DNA of 64,000 bases, taken from assembly GCF_004005935.1 (NCBI RefSeq), contig NZ_SACQ01000004.1, forward strand, positions 62,001 to 126,000, written 5' to 3'. This DNA comes from Neptunomonas marina. GTDB lineage: Bacteria > Pseudomonadota > Gammaproteobacteria > Pseudomonadales > Balneatricaceae. The position numbers and the translations under genes were made by a program. Shown here in pieces: positions 1 to 9,865 of this stretch (position 1 is the first letter of the stretch; every line of letters begins with the position of its first letter). The notes under the pieces were generated by a model that made no database searches, had not been told where the DNA came from, and was given only the letters and a program-made list of their open reading frames with translations.

Positions 1-2
1 CC

Positions 3-629
3 GCCCCCGCGCTTTTAAAGTGGGTAGAGTGGAGCTTTATCTGTGTCAGCTGGCCTGATGCAAGAATTTGGTGTAACCAAGTGGCCGCGCTAGGAGCGAG
101 TTCGCAAGCAAGCGGTGTAGCCAGCACATCGGCCGGTATCCTTGCTGCAGAGTCGAAGCTCTATGGGCCCGGCGTTTTGCCGAGCTGTTACACGCTGCTG
201 AGCCAGTTGGTTGCGCAATCGCGGAGCGGCGAATCAATCGCTGACATGGTCGCGTCCAAGCAAAAGCTACCCGGGTTTACCCGCCCAATAGCACTGGGAG
301 ATGAGCGCGTTAAAGCGATGCAAGCTGCCAGCCTTGAACTGGGCTTCAAACCCGGTGAGTTTGAACGCACAGCCATAGCAATCAGTGACTACATCAGCGA
401 CAGCACCGGCGAGAGCCTTAACTTCGGCGGCTACATCGTGGCATTTCTGGCCGACCAAGGCTTCTCTTGCAGGGAGATAACTGAGCTCTACACCTATTCT
501 ATCGCGGTCGGCGCCCTAACCTGCTATACCGACGTGCGTAATGATATTCCGGGGGGATTTCTGCCGTTACGCTGCGAGGACATTCGGTATGAAGGCCCAG
601 CAGATCGCGAACTGCCCAAATCTCAGTGA
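3..629 (+). CDS. Citrate synthase-like / citryl-CoA lyase-type protein, C-terminal part (5' end outside window)
   Basis: The reading frame is open to the left edge, so the gene starts outside the window; the ATG-like codon near 81 is internal. The in-frame residues before it (SWPDARIWCNQVAALGAS) and the ending DIRYEGPADRELP match the C-terminal domain of citrate synthase-like proteins, which make or cleave citryl-type CoA thioesters. About 208 residues are visible. The large-domain catalytic residues are outside the window, so the exact reaction cannot be told. It ends 2 bases from the convergent TPP enzyme gene. The pairing hints at a carbon-chain reaction on a CoA ester and a 2-oxo acid, but that is inference. 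It could equally be a non-canonical citrate synthase. Confidence 0.7.
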   Translation, partial: APALLKWVEWSFICVSWPDARIWCNQVAALGASSQASGVASTSAGILAAESKLYGPGVLPSCYTLLSQLVAQSRSGESIADMVASKQKLPGFTRPIALGDERVKAMQAASLELGFKPGEFERTAIAISDYISDSTGESLNFGGYIVAFLADQGFSCREITELYTYSIAVGALTCYTDVRNDIPGGFLPLRCEDIRYEGPADRELPKSQ

Positions 630-631
630 CG

Positions 632-2332
632 TCACTCTACCGCCGTAAGCCCTTTGACGCGCTCCCCCATCGGCGGCATAGCGCTTGAGTCTATTTGAAC
701 ATCGAGAACCGTTGGGCCCTCCTTCGACAATAGCGCTTCAATATCAAGCGTCTGTAACGCGATCACACTGCTCACGCGCATCGCTCTCACCCCCATCGCC
801 TCAGCGAGCGCTGCGTAATTCACTCGCGGTAGCTCAAAGCCGCCGCGCTCAGCGCCCCCCATGCGCTGGCCATGCATCACCATGCCCAACACGCTATCAT
901 TCAGAATAATCATCAACAATGGCAATTGATATTGCTGCGCAACCGTAATCTCTTGTCCCGCCATCAAATAGCTTCCATCACCCGTGATACACACATGAGG
1001 TACATTCGGATTAGCGAACGCAGAGCCTATCGCGCTGCCGATGCCCCAGGTCATCGATCCAAACCCCATGGCGATTCGATAGCGATTGGAGGCCTCAGCG
1101 CGCTGAAAATAGTGCGTCGCCCAAGCCCAAGCATTGCCTGCATCCACATGAACGCGGGCCTCTTGAGGCAGACGATTAGCAAGCCATGAAAAAAGCGCCT
1201 GAGGTAGCACTGGCACATGCTGCACCGCTTTTGAGTACGGGTTTACCTGAGCCGCTTGCTCCTGCCCGGGCCCCAACCAGCGATATCCATCGGCACGCAG
1301 CGCATCCACATGCTCAATCAGCACAGGCATTAACGCCTCGTAATCCGCTAAGAGGTGTAGGCGTGCCATGGGCGATTGCACGAAGTTTCCAGAGTTCGCA
1401 TCGATATGCACAACTTTATCGTTGAGAAGGTGCGGCGACCATGCATTAGTACTTAGCTCACAAAAGCGAGTGCCAAAACAGAGCAATAGGTCATAATGCC
1501 CGCCCTGAATAAACGCCCGAGCACTGGTATGGCCAGCAAAACCATAAACGCCCACAAACCGCGAAGAACACTCGTTGACCTGCCCCTTAGCAGCTGGCGC
1601 ACATAACACAGCCGCGTTCAACCGCTCGGCAAGCGATTCCAGCCAAGCGCCCTCGCCGTCATAATCAGCACCCACTAAAATAGCTACACGCTGCGCACGC
1701 TTGAGCTCCGACTGCAGTTGCGCAACACCAGCGAGATCAACCCGAGAGAAACTACGCTCAAGCACATTACTCACCGACAGTGTTGGGATATGCTCGCAGG
1801 TTTGCGCCAAGATATCCGACGGAATACTGATATGCACCGGACCGCGGGGTATAGTTTGCGCCGTATTGATTGCTTGGATCAGCTTACTAACGAGCTGTGA
1901 GGGGTGTGAAACGAGGGTCGTAAACTTGGTGCAGTTGCCCATCATCGATACCACATCGACACCATTACGCGAGCTATCTTGTAGGGACTGCTTGGCAAAC
2001 TTCGCTAAAGGCGTCTGAGCGGTGATAACCAGCATAGGGACGCGATCAACAAACGCACTCGCTACTCCCGTCATCAGATTCGTAATACCAGGCCCCGTCG
2101 TTGCGCAGCAAACACCAAAGTGCCCCCGCTCCCGCGCATAGCCATCAGCCATGAAGGCGGCACCTGACTCATGCCGTGATACCACAATCTGCATCTCACC
2201 ACGCTTTTGTGCCCGCAGCACGGCGTTAAAGAACGGCTCTATTGAGCCTCCAGGCACACCAAACACGCGATCGATATTCAACTGGCGCAGAAAATCAATC
2301 ACCACATCAGCAAAGGTGAAGCTATCACTCAT
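632..2332 (-). CDS. Thiamine pyrophosphate-dependent enzyme, acetolactate synthase large-subunit-like
   Basis: This 566-residue protein has the three-domain fold of the acetolactate synthase/benzoylformate decarboxylase family. An N-terminal pyrimidine-binding domain carries the activating Glu in RHESGAAFMADGYAR (about residue 54). A central domain follows, and the C-terminal PP domain has the Mg-TPP motif starting GDGSYLMAGQE and ending ND (about 450-480). The ATG is preceded by GGGAGT, a fair ribosome site. No ilvN-type regulatory subunit lies next to it, so a catabolic or side-pathway role is more likely than valine/isoleucine synthesis. It converges on the citrate synthase-like gene. The family assignment is firm; the substrate is unknown. 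Confidence 0.8.
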   Translation of the reverse strand: MSDSFTFADVVIDFLRQLNIDRVFGVPGGSIEPFFNAVLRAQKRGEMQIVVSRHESGAAFMADGYARERGHFGVCCATTGPGITNLMTGVASAFVDRVPMLVITAQTPLAKFAKQSLQDSSRNGVDVVSMMGNCTKFTTLVSHPSQLVSKLIQAINTAQTIPRGPVHISIPSDILAQTCEHIPTLSVSNVLERSFSRVDLAGVAQLQSELKRAQRVAILVGADYDGEGAWLESLAERLNAAVLCAPAAKGQVNECSSRFVGVYGFAGHTSARAFIQGGHYDLLLCFGTRFCELSTNAWSPHLLNDKVVHIDANSGNFVQSPMARLHLLADYEALMPVLIEHVDALRADGYRWLGPGQEQAAQVNPYSKAVQHVPVLPQALFSWLANRLPQEARVHVDAGNAWAWATHYFQRAEASNRYRIAMGFGSMTWGIGSAIGSAFANPNVPHVCITGDGSYLMAGQEITVAQQYQLPLLMIILNDSVLGMVMHGQRMGGAERGGFELPRVNYAALAEAMGVRAMRVSSVIALQTLDIEALLSKEGPTVLDVQIDSSAMPPMGERVKGLTAVE

Positions 2333-2381
2333 TCAGTTCACTCCCTACTCGGCAATGAGGAGATAGCCAAGCGTTAGCGCT

Positions 2382-4901
2382 TTATAAAAAGTCGGGAAAC
2401 ACCGGTTCGGTCGCCATCTCAGCCAATAGATCATCTATCGCCATCGGTTTCCCTAAGAAAAAGCCCTGTGCGTAATCAACATTGATCTCTCGCAGTAGGT
2501 TTAGCGTGTCGCTATCCTCAACAAATTCCGCAACGGTGGACTTACCAAGGGCGGCAGCAACCTCTCGAATCGCTTTAACCAAGGCAAGATCAATACGGCT
2601 AGAGGTCAGCTCACGGATAAATGAGCCGTCGATCTTAACCGTATCAGCTGGCAGGTTTTTCAGGTATGCGAATGTACTAAAACCCGTGCCAAAATCATCG
2701 ATCGAGAAGCCACACCCCATTTGTGACAATTGACCCACCATGGTTTGCGTGACAGACAAATTGGATAAGCTAGCGCTCTCGGTAATCTCAAAAATGATCC
2801 GCTTCGGATCCACATTGTGCTCCGTCAGCATCTGCCGTACCCATGGCACAACAGAATCATTACGAAACGCCTGCGCCGACAGGTTGATCGCGATACGCTT
2901 CAGCTCTGGGTGGTCTGCCAACATCTTGAACGCTTTAGCAATCACGTGCTGATCAAGTAACGCCACATCCTCAAAACGCTCCAACGCAGGTATGAAGTCG
3001 CCCGGATAGATAATCTGATCATCGATCATAAGACGCACCAATGCTTCATAATAGGACACTTGATTGGTGGGTATATGATAGATCGGCTGAAAGTGCAGCA
3101 CTAAGTCGTCATTCGCTATCGCATTTTTGACGGTATGTAGCCACTTCATCGAGCTGCGGATGTCGCCAGCCTCTTGGTCCTCGTCGGTGTAGACATGAAC
3201 ACAGTTGCGGCCGTGGTTTTTGGCGATATAAAGCGCTATATCCGCCTGCTGTAGATACACTTGTGGTTTTGCAACATGGCCATTGATCGCTGTAATACCG
3301 ATACTACAGCTGATCTTAAACACTTGATCTTCAAAACGATACGGGTCGTCTGATAGTAGCTTACACAAGTTGCGGGCCGTGGCGGCGGCCTCTTCCAGCG
3401 TGGTATCGATAAGCAGCGCCGTAAACTCGTCGCCGCCGATACGGCACAGCCGGTCTGTCTCACGTAGGCGTTGTTGTAGCTTCTCTGCCACCTCTTTGAG
3501 TACTAAGTCACCTTGATTGTGGCCTTGGGTATCGTTGATCGCTTTAAAGTGGTCAAGATCAATATATAAAAGGCAGTGATGCGAGCCGTAACGATACGAC
3601 AAAGCCGCCAAGCGTTTCAGCTCACTATCAAAGAAGTGCCGATTGTAGAGCCCAGTCAAGGAGTCGTGCATGGCAAGGTGCTCTAAACGCTGCTCTGCGC
3701 GTTTACGCGCTGATATATCATCCATTGCAACAGAAAGCTTAAGTTTATTCTCTGGCTGATGGCTGATTTGGCTCAGGCGAGCCTCAACCCAAATTCCCTG
3801 TCCATACTGATCGCGCAGCTTAAACTCCAACGTCTCACGTGCTTGATCCGTATGATAGATACGGTGTATGGCTTCCTCGAGTGAGATGCCTTGTACGAAC
3901 GAGTCGCGCATCGTGAAGGAAACTAACCGTTTCCCAAGCGATAACGCTTCACTTAAACCGGTCAAGCGCAGCCACGCTTGGTTCACAAAGGAGATACGGC
4001 CGTTTTCATCGAGCTCAAGCACCGCTGTCGATAGGTTATCCAGTATCGCTTGATGCTCCAATGTCTGCGAGGCCAACGCGTGTTCATTGAGCTTTAGCGT
4101 TTCAATCGTCTCAACAAATTGCTGATTACTCACCAGAAAGTCTTCGCGCCGCGCGGCAATCTCACACACTTTACGCAGTTGCTCGGTTCGAAACGGCTTA
4201 CTGATAAAGTCACACGCCCCTTGCAACATAAGCTCTTCAGCGAGATCTGCCGAGCCATGAGCCGTCATAATGACAATGCTTTGCTCTGGCTTTTCAGCCA
4301 AAATCTCACGCATAACTTCAGGACCAGACATACCGGGTAACATGACATCTAACAAGATAATCGGGTGTTTTTTATCACGCCACAGCTCAAGCCCAGAGAG
4401 CCCATCCGGCGCGATATCCACAGAAAAGCGCGTGCGTAAGATTCGCTCAATCAGGCTGGCCGTTTCCTCGGCATCTTCTATCGCTAAGACGGCAGGTGCC
4501 TGCTTCTGCGGTAGAAGAGAAAGATCTTGTTCGAGGTAATCTTTGAGACGATGAAATTGGGCAAAGGGGATGAGCGCATCAACATCGAACTCACGAGCGG
4601 TCGTTTCTGCGATGCGCTTGCACCACGTCGACGTGACCACAAAGAATGGCGTCGCCGCAGCACAGTTAAATACACCTGAGCGCACCATGCGCACCAAACG
4701 CCAGCCGTCAATTTCGTCTAAATCAATATCACTGACAATACAGGCGATTTCCGCTTTTTTGAGCAAAGCAGCTGCCTCAGCTCCATCGCTCGCATCGACC
4801 ACTTCATAGCGGTCTAAGCTCTCGATAAACTGTGCAAGCACGTCACGGCGTTCAGCGTCGCCGTGAATAAGTAAAAGCTGAGGCAAACCCTTCATCAACA
4901 C
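2382..4901 (-). CDS. Two-receiver PAS-GGDEF-EAL cyclic-di-GMP signalling protein
   Basis: This 839-residue cytoplasmic protein has, in order, REC1 (about 6-130), REC2 (about 137-255), a PAS domain (about 280-400), GGDEF (about 410-570) and EAL (about 590-830). GGDEF is intact (RIGGDEF) and has an upstream RETD inhibitory-site motif. EAL keeps YEALVRL, DDFGTGFS and KIDGSF. Both synthesis and breakdown of c-di-GMP are therefore possible. REC2 has a normal phospho-acceptor (LLDVMLPG) and switch Lys (SKPF). REC1 keeps the Asp (SDIDLDEIDGW) but has IPF in place of KPF, so it may be a degenerate sensor. No histidine kinase is adjacent. It appears to be transcribed alone, with a 650-bp non-coding stretch upstream. 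Confidence 0.92.
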   Translation of the reverse strand: MLMKGLPQLLLIHGDAERRDVLAQFIESLDRYEVVDASDGAEAAALLKKAEIACIVSDIDLDEIDGWRLVRMVRSGVFNCAAATPFFVVTSTWCKRIAETTAREFDVDALIPFAQFHRLKDYLEQDLSLLPQKQAPAVLAIEDAEETASLIERILRTRFSVDIAPDGLSGLELWRDKKHPIILLDVMLPGMSGPEVMREILAEKPEQSIVIMTAHGSADLAEELMLQGACDFISKPFRTEQLRKVCEIAARREDFLVSNQQFVETIETLKLNEHALASQTLEHQAILDNLSTAVLELDENGRISFVNQAWLRLTGLSEALSLGKRLVSFTMRDSFVQGISLEEAIHRIYHTDQARETLEFKLRDQYGQGIWVEARLSQISHQPENKLKLSVAMDDISARKRAEQRLEHLAMHDSLTGLYNRHFFDSELKRLAALSYRYGSHHCLLYIDLDHFKAINDTQGHNQGDLVLKEVAEKLQQRLRETDRLCRIGGDEFTALLIDTTLEEAAATARNLCKLLSDDPYRFEDQVFKISCSIGITAINGHVAKPQVYLQQADIALYIAKNHGRNCVHVYTDEDQEAGDIRSSMKWLHTVKNAIANDDLVLHFQPIYHIPTNQVSYYEALVRLMIDDQIIYPGDFIPALERFEDVALLDQHVIAKAFKMLADHPELKRIAINLSAQAFRNDSVVPWVRQMLTEHNVDPKRIIFEITESASLSNLSVTQTMVGQLSQMGCGFSIDDFGTGFSTFAYLKNLPADTVKIDGSFIRELTSSRIDLALVKAIREVAAALGKSTVAEFVEDSDTLNLLREINVDYAQGFFLGKPMAIDDLLAEMATEPVFPDFL

Positions 4902-5558
4902 AACAGCCCTTCATTCGTTACTACCACTAGCCACCTCTACAGACAGCCTCTCTATACGAACTGTGTAAGGAGCAGTGACTCTGATCCATACATCGGTAAC
5001 GCTGTTAAATTACGTCTCGCCAGCGATTTGTTTTAAACAAAATCTAGCTAACGATCGGAGTATAATCCAATACTGCATTTAGTTTACATATATTTAAAAC
5101 AATTGTTTAAATAAATCATACCATTACTGCAATGCAGTTAAAGTAAACACAAACAGTATCCTGAGCTGCGCAAAAAACGCAGGGGCATAAAAAATTGTCG
5201 TCAGCACATTTGCTTTCCTTCGTTTCAAAGCAGACTTCGTTACAGCAAAAATAACTCACGTAAATCAAACAAATATCACATTTTTTTAACGCTTCAGATA
5301 AAACACGTACGTACTTTCCCTTACGTATTATTCGCATTGAAAAATCGTTTCTTTTTTGAAACTCTACTTCAGTAGTAGTCCAAAGACACTGACCATTTTT
5401 TGCTCAGTCAGCGGACCACTTGGATAACAGTAGAAATCGAAATTGGAAGTACACAGCGGTGCTGGCACATATGTGAGTCAGATATCGCTCCCAGCCACTC
5501 AACGTGGCCCGACAGAACACAATAACAACAACTTCTCTGACCCTGGGGGTTTATTCCG
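4902..5558. other. 657-bp AT-rich intergenic region between divergent genes
   Basis: This is the longest gene-free stretch in the window and must hold the promoters of the GGDEF-EAL gene (leftward) and aapJ (rightward). It has two AT-rich inverted repeats, an imperfect one at about 5026-5045 and a clean one at 5097-5108, a TATAAT at 5061-5066, and a 10-bp palindrome (CACATATGTG) at 5466-5475 some 80 bp before aapJ. A cysteine-rich frame at 5116-5337 on the minus strand has no ribosome site and no recognisable family, so I do not call it a gene. Confidence 0.5.
5097..5112. promoter_or_regulatory. Inverted repeat AAAC-N4-GTTT, possible operator
   Basis: A perfect 12-bp palindrome (AAACAATTGTTT) followed by AAAT lies 196 bp upstream of the GGDEF-EAL gene. 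Fourteen of its 16 bases recur at 57277-57292, upstream of the other GGDEF gene. The AAAC-N4-GTTT core resembles TetR-type operators such as PsrA sites, but the flanking G/C of that consensus is missing. Binding by any regulator is inference. Confidence 0.3.
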
Positions 5559-6575
5559 ATGATAAAAAGAAGCTTGATCACTGCTACAATCCTGTCAGCT
5601 GCCACTTCTGGCCATGTGCTTGCAGACGTTACTCTGGACGCTGTGAAAGCGCGCGGAGTTTTACAATGTGGCGTCAGTACAGGTCTACCGGGCTTTTCTA
5701 ACCCGGACGACAAGGGCAACTGGAAAGGCTTAGATGTTGATATGTGCCGCGCCGTTGCTGCTGCAGTGCTTGGCGACGCAACGAAGGTGAAGTACATCCC
5801 ACTCACGGCAAAAGAGCGCTTTACTGCACTTCAATCTGGCGAAATTGATCTCCTGCCACGAAACACAACCTGGACGCAAACGCGAGACACTCAACTAGGC
5901 CTAAACTTTGCCGGCGTTAACTACTACGACGGGCAAGGCTTCATGGTCTCAAAAGACTTGGGGGTAAAAAGCGCCAAAGAACTAGATGGTGCTGCGGTTT
6001 GTATTCAGGCAGGTACAACCACTGAACTTAACCTAGCTGACTACTTCCGCCTCAATGGTATGAGCTATGCACCAGTGGTATTCGATACGTCAGATCAGAC
6101 GGTTAAAGGATTCGAAGCTGGCCGCTGTGACGTGTTAACGTCAGACCAATCTCAGCTATATGCATTGCGTATTAAGCTCGAGAAACCAGATTCAGCCATG
6201 GTACTTCCAGAAGTCATCTCTAAAGAGCCGCTAGGCCCTGTTGTTCGTCAAGGTGACGACCAGTGGTTCAATATTGTTAAGTGGACACATAACGCGCTCT
6301 TAAATGCAGAAGAGCTAGGTGTGACCTCTGCCAATGTAGACGAGATGAAAAAGTCGAAGAACCCGAATGTTCGACGCCTCATCGGCTTGGAAGGGCCAAA
6401 GGGTAAAGGTCTAGGCCTCAATGATGACTGGGCATACCAAGTCATTAAGCAGATTGGTAACTATGGTGAGTCTTTTGACCGTAACGTCGGTGCAGGTTCT
6501 CCGTTGAAGGTTAACCGTGGTATCAACGCACTATGGACTGATGGCGGTCTGCAATACGCTCCACCAATGCGTTAA
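5559..6575 (+). CDS. aapJ: General L-amino acid ABC transporter, periplasmic binding protein AapJ
   Basis: This periplasmic receptor of a general amino-acid importer captures several L-amino acids and delivers them to AapQM. The 338-residue product starts with a Sec signal peptide (basic MIKRS, hydrophobic stretch, likely cleavage after VLA-D near residue 22). The SBP_bac_3 domain follows, with family stretches GNWKGLDVDMCRAVAAAV and LPRNTTWTQTRDT. The ATG has a GGGGG ribosome site 9 bases upstream. It is the first gene of a complete aapJQMP operon. A strong hairpin after the stop may keep its transcript in excess over the membrane genes, as is usual for binding proteins. Confidence 0.93.
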   Translation: MIKRSLITATILSAATSGHVLADVTLDAVKARGVLQCGVSTGLPGFSNPDDKGNWKGLDVDMCRAVAAAVLGDATKVKYIPLTAKERFTALQSGEIDLLPRNTTWTQTRDTQLGLNFAGVNYYDGQGFMVSKDLGVKSAKELDGAAVCIQAGTTTELNLADYFRLNGMSYAPVVFDTSDQTVKGFEAGRCDVLTSDQSQLYALRIKLEKPDSAMVLPEVISKEPLGPVVRQGDDQWFNIVKWTHNALLNAEELGVTSANVDEMKKSKNPNVRRLIGLEGPKGKGLGLNDDWAYQVIKQIGNYGESFDRNVGAGSPLKVNRGINALWTDGGLQYAPPMR

Positions 6576-6580
6576 TCATC

Positions 6581-6615
6581 TGAACCGCTTAGCCCTCACT
6601 GTGCTAAGCGGTTCA
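6581..6615 (+). terminator. Intra-operon hairpin between aapJ and aapQ
   Basis: A perfect 12-bp stem (TGAACCGCTTAG with CTAAGCGGTTCA) and an 11-base loop lie just after the aapJ stop. No long T run follows, so it more likely acts as a partial terminator or 3'-end stabiliser that favours aapJ expression. Confidence 0.6.
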
Positions 6616-6673
6616 TCTTTGATTAGTGAAAGGATGCACTCTTTCTCGCGTTTCTTTTGTGGAGAACTCGTTG

Positions 6674-7873
6674 ATGTCATCAAATCGACCATCATCCGAG
6701 AGCCCAACGAAGCCTGATAGTACGCCGCGTTTCTGGAACGACCCAGATAAACGTGCGCTTATTTTTCAAGGCCTTATCGTATTGGCGCTCGGTGCTTTTA
6801 TCCTGACTGTTGTTAGCAATACGCTGCACAATCTCGAACAACGCGGTATTACAACCGGGTTCGATTTTCTCTCAGTAGAAGCTGGTTTCGGGATTTTACA
6901 GTCACTTATCCCTTACAGCGAAGCTGACTCATATGGACGCACGTTCATCGTCGGCCTTCTGAACACTGTTTTGGTCTCATTCCTCGGCATCATTGCTGCC
7001 ACCTTCTTAGGGTTCCTCATCGGCGTTGGTCGTTTATCCAAGAACTGGTTACTCGCTAAGATCTGCGCCGTTTATGTTGAGATTTTCCGCAACATCCCAC
7101 TGCTACTGCAGATTTTTTTCTGGTACTTCGCTGTTCTCAGAACGCTGCCAAGCCCTCGACAGAGTTTCGAGTTATTCGGCGGATACTTAAATGTCCGCGG
7201 CCTCTATCTGCCAGCTCCCATCCTCGAAGACGGTTTCGGCATTGTCTGGACTGCACTCATTGTTGGCATTGTTGCCACTTGGCTGTTCAAGCGTTGGGCG
7301 GATAAAAAACATGATGAGAGTGGCCGAGAATACCCTGTTGGCTTAATCGCATTGGGTTTGATCGTTGGCCTACCTCTACTGGTCTTCTTCTTTGCTGGTG
7401 CTCCCGTTACGATGGACTACCCAGCTCTGAAAGGCTTTAACTTCCGCGGCGGCGTGACGCTCATTCCTGAATTGATTGCACTGTGGTTAGCGTTGACTAT
7501 TTATACTGCCGCGTTTATTGCTGAGATCGTGCGGGGCGGCATTTTAGCGGTACCGCACGGACAGCTTGAAGCCGCCAGCGCGTTGGGCTTACCGCGGGGT
7601 AGAACGTTGCGCTTTATTATCATTCCACAAGCGCTGCGCGTCATTATTCCACCACTGACATCGCAATATTTAAACCTGACGAAGAACTCCTCATTAGCAA
7701 CAGCGATCGGTTATCCAGATCTCGTGTCAGTTTTTGCCGGCACAACACTGAACCAAACAGGCCAGGCCATTGAGGTCATCTTTATGACGATGGCAGTGTA
7801 CTTAACACTCAGTGTACTGACCTCGATCTTTATGAACTGGTACAACAGCCGCAGTGCGTTGATTGAGAGGTAA
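6674..7873 (+). CDS. aapQ: General L-amino acid ABC transporter permease AapQ
   Basis: One of two inner-membrane permeases of the Aap importer. The product is about 399 residues with roughly eight hydrophobic segments. The longer, more weakly conserved N-terminal half is typical of AapQ, and the EAA loop in the C-terminal half (EIVRGGILAVPHGQ, then ALGLPRG) contacts the ATPase. I choose the ATG at 6674 because GGAGA lies 8 bases before it. An upstream in-frame start at 6626 would add 16 residues without a ribosome site. It sits between aapJ and aapM with short spacing in one operon. Confidence 0.92.
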   Translation: MSSNRPSSESPTKPDSTPRFWNDPDKRALIFQGLIVLALGAFILTVVSNTLHNLEQRGITTGFDFLSVEAGFGILQSLIPYSEADSYGRTFIVGLLNTVLVSFLGIIAATFLGFLIGVGRLSKNWLLAKICAVYVEIFRNIPLLLQIFFWYFAVLRTLPSPRQSFELFGGYLNVRGLYLPAPILEDGFGIVWTALIVGIVATWLFKRWADKKHDESGREYPVGLIALGLIVGLPLLVFFFAGAPVTMDYPALKGFNFRGGVTLIPELIALWLALTIYTAAFIAEIVRGGILAVPHGQLEAASALGLPRGRTLRFIIIPQALRVIIPPLTSQYLNLTKNSSLATAIGYPDLVSVFAGTTLNQTGQAIEVIFMTMAVYLTLSVLTSIFMNWYNSRSALIER

Positions 7874-7882
7874 GGAGGGGTT

Positions 7883-8980
7883 ATGAAATACGATCTACAA
7901 CCAACATTACCACCACCAGCCAACTCAACAGGGCTCATCGGCTGGCTAAAGCGCAACCTGTTCAGCGGCCCGCTCAACAGCCTTGCAACACTGGCGATTC
8001 TTTACTTCCTCGCGATCTCCGTTGGCCCGATGCTCAAGTGGGCGCTGATCGATGCGGACTGGATCGGTGATTCGCGTGAGGCATGCAGTAGCGGCGGCGC
8101 ATGCTGGGTATTTATAACCCACCGTATTGATCAGTTCCTCTATGGCTTCTACCCAGAAACTGAGTATTGGCGTATCGATACGACGTTTTATATCTTCGCA
8201 GCCTGTATCGCTTGGCTCGTGATCGATAAGACCCCCTATAAAGGCTATGTTGCTGCGTTTACGCTGTTCGTATTCCCAGTGATCGGCTTTTATCTGATGT
8301 ATGGTGGTGGGTTTGGCCTTGATGTTGTCGAGACCCACAAGTGGGGTGGCTTGAGCCTAACGCTTATTTTAGCGGTGATCGGTATCGTCGCAGCGATGCC
8401 TTTCGGTGTGATCTTGGCCCTTGGTCGGCGTTCGGATATGCCTATTGTGCGCTCCCTTTCGGTGATCTATATCGAGTTTTGGCGCGGCGTGCCACTGATC
8501 ACCGTGCTGTTCATGGCATCGGTCATGCTGCCTCTCTTTGTTTCAGAGGAGGTCTCATTCGATAAGCTACTGCGCGCTTTAATTGGCATCATTATGTTCC
8601 AATCAGCCTATATGGCTGAGGTGGTGCGTGGTGGTCTTCAAGCGATTCCGAAAGGCCAATATGAGGCTGCAGATGCGCTGGGTCTTGGCTACTGGAAGTC
8701 GATGGGCTTCATCATTCTTCCGCAAGCTCTAAAGCTGATGATTCCGGGCATTGTGAATACCTTTATTGCACTGTTCAAAGATACCAGTCTGGTTCTCATT
8801 ATCGGCTTGTTTGATCTACTTGCGATTGTTCAAGCAGCGCTTAACGATCCTGAGTGGCTAGGGTATTCAACCGAAGGCTATATCTTTGTCGCGCTCGTTT
8901 TCTGGGTCTTCTGTTTTGGTATGTCTCAGTACAGCCAGGGCCTAGAGAAACGTCTGCAAACCGGTCATAACACACGCTAG
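7883..8980 (+). CDS. aapM: General L-amino acid ABC transporter permease AapM
   Basis: Second permease of the Aap importer, 365 residues. It has several membrane spans and a C-terminal BPD_transp_1 domain whose EAA loop reads [20 protein letters not shown]. AapM pairs with AapQ to form the transport channel. The start follows a GGAGG ribosome site, and the gene begins 9 bases after aapQ, so the two are probably translated together. The N-terminal extension between the first spans is usual for this subunit. Assignment as AapM rather than a HisM-type permease rests on length and gene order. Confidence 0.92.
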   Translation: MKYDLQPTLPPPANSTGLIGWLKRNLFSGPLNSLATLAILYFLAISVGPMLKWALIDADWIGDSREACSSGGACWVFITHRIDQFLYGFYPETEYWRIDTTFYIFAACIAWLVIDKTPYKGYVAAFTLFVFPVIGFYLMYGGGFGLDVVETHKWGGLSLTLILAVIGIVAAMPFGVILALGRRSDMPIVRSLSVIYIEFWRGVPLITVLFMASVMLPLFVSEEVSFDKLLRALIGIIMFQSAYMAEVVRGGLQAIPKGQYEAADALGLGYWKSMGFIILPQALKLMIPGIVNTFIALFKDTSLVLIIGLFDLLAIVQAALNDPEWLGYSTEGYIFVALVFWVFCFGMSQYSQGLEKRLQTGHNTR

Positions 8981-9000
8981 TTAGTGTAGAGAATAATAAT

Positions 9001-9768
9001 ATGAGCACACTTGAAAAGAGTAACCAAGCACAGTTCATGATCGAACTACGCGACATGAACAAATGGTACGGCGAGTTCCACGTTCTTAAGAACATCAACC
9101 TGCAAGTGCAGCGTGGTGAGCGTATTGTCATTTGCGGCCCATCTGGGTCGGGCAAGTCCACCATGATTCGCTGTATCAACCGACTAGAGGAGCACCAAAA
9201 AGGCGACATCATCGTTAACGGTACCGAGCTAACCAACGATCTCAAAAATATTGAGCTGATTCGTCGCGATGTCGGCATGGTGTTCCAGCACTTCAATCTA
9301 TTCCCGCACCTCACGGTGCTGGAGAATTGTTGTCTGGCCCCTATTTGGGTGAAGAAAAAGCCCCGTGCCGAAGCGGAAGCGACAGCGATGGAGTACCTTG
9401 AGCGGGTAAAAATCCCAGATCAGGCGCTTAAATACCCAGGGCAGCTATCGGGAGGCCAGCAGCAGCGGGTTGCTATCGCCCGCTCGCTCTGCATGAACCC
9501 TGATGTGATGCTTTTCGATGAACCAACCTCAGCACTCGACCCAGAGATGATCAAAGAGGTGCTCGATGTCATGATCGAGCTGGCTGATGAAGGCGGCATG
9601 ACAATGCTTTGCGTTACCCACGAAATGGGCTTTGCAAAAACAGTCGCAGACCGCGTTATCTTTATGGATGCCGGCCAAATCATTGAAGAGAATGAACCTC
9701 ACGAGTTCTTTAACAACCCGCAACACGAGCGAACTCAACTTTTCCTCAGCCAAATTCTGCAACACTAA
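9001..9768 (+). CDS. aapP: General L-amino acid ABC transporter ATP-binding protein AapP
   Basis: ATPase that powers the Aap importer from the cytoplasmic face. The 255 residues show Walker A (GPSGSGKST, about 46-54), Q-loop FQHFNLFPH, signature LSGGQQQR, Walker [14 protein letters not shown] and the switch His in CVTHEMGF. It is the last gene of aapJQMP, 20 bases after aapM. A hairpin follows the stop. The start at 9001 gives a short extra N-terminus; an internal ATG at residue 13 (MIELRDM) is also possible. Confidence 0.94.
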   Translation: MSTLEKSNQAQFMIELRDMNKWYGEFHVLKNINLQVQRGERIVICGPSGSGKSTMIRCINRLEEHQKGDIIVNGTELTNDLKNIELIRRDVGMVFQHFNLFPHLTVLENCCLAPIWVKKKPRAEAEATAMEYLERVKIPDQALKYPGQLSGGQQQRVAIARSLCMNPDVMLFDEPTSALDPEMIKEVLDVMIELADEGGMTMLCVTHEMGFAKTVADRVIFMDAGQIIEENEPHEFFNNPQHERTQLFLSQILQH

Positions 9769-9777
9769 ACCCTATCC

Positions 9778-9798
9778 GGGCAGCGATTTTCGCTGCCC
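9778..9798 (+). terminator. Hairpin after aapP
   Basis: An 8-bp GC-rich stem (GGGCAGCG with CGCTGCCC) and a 5-base loop lie 9 bases after the aapP stop. The T run of a classical terminator is absent, so its strength is uncertain. Confidence 0.5.
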
Positions 9799-9865
9799 AA
9801 CTCCCCACAACTCGTATAAATATGCTAAAACAGCGCTTTTATCTGTTTATCAAAGGTAACCGCGC

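Noticed and set aside
5116..5337. Cysteine-rich 73-residue frame on the minus strand in the long AT-rich gap
   Set aside because: It has eleven Cys but no ribosome site, no recognisable motif and lies in low-complexity AT-rich DNA; chance is more likely.
5464..5480. TGGCAC resembling a sigma-54 -24 element before aapJ
   Set aside because: The -12 TTGCA element is missing at the needed spacing.
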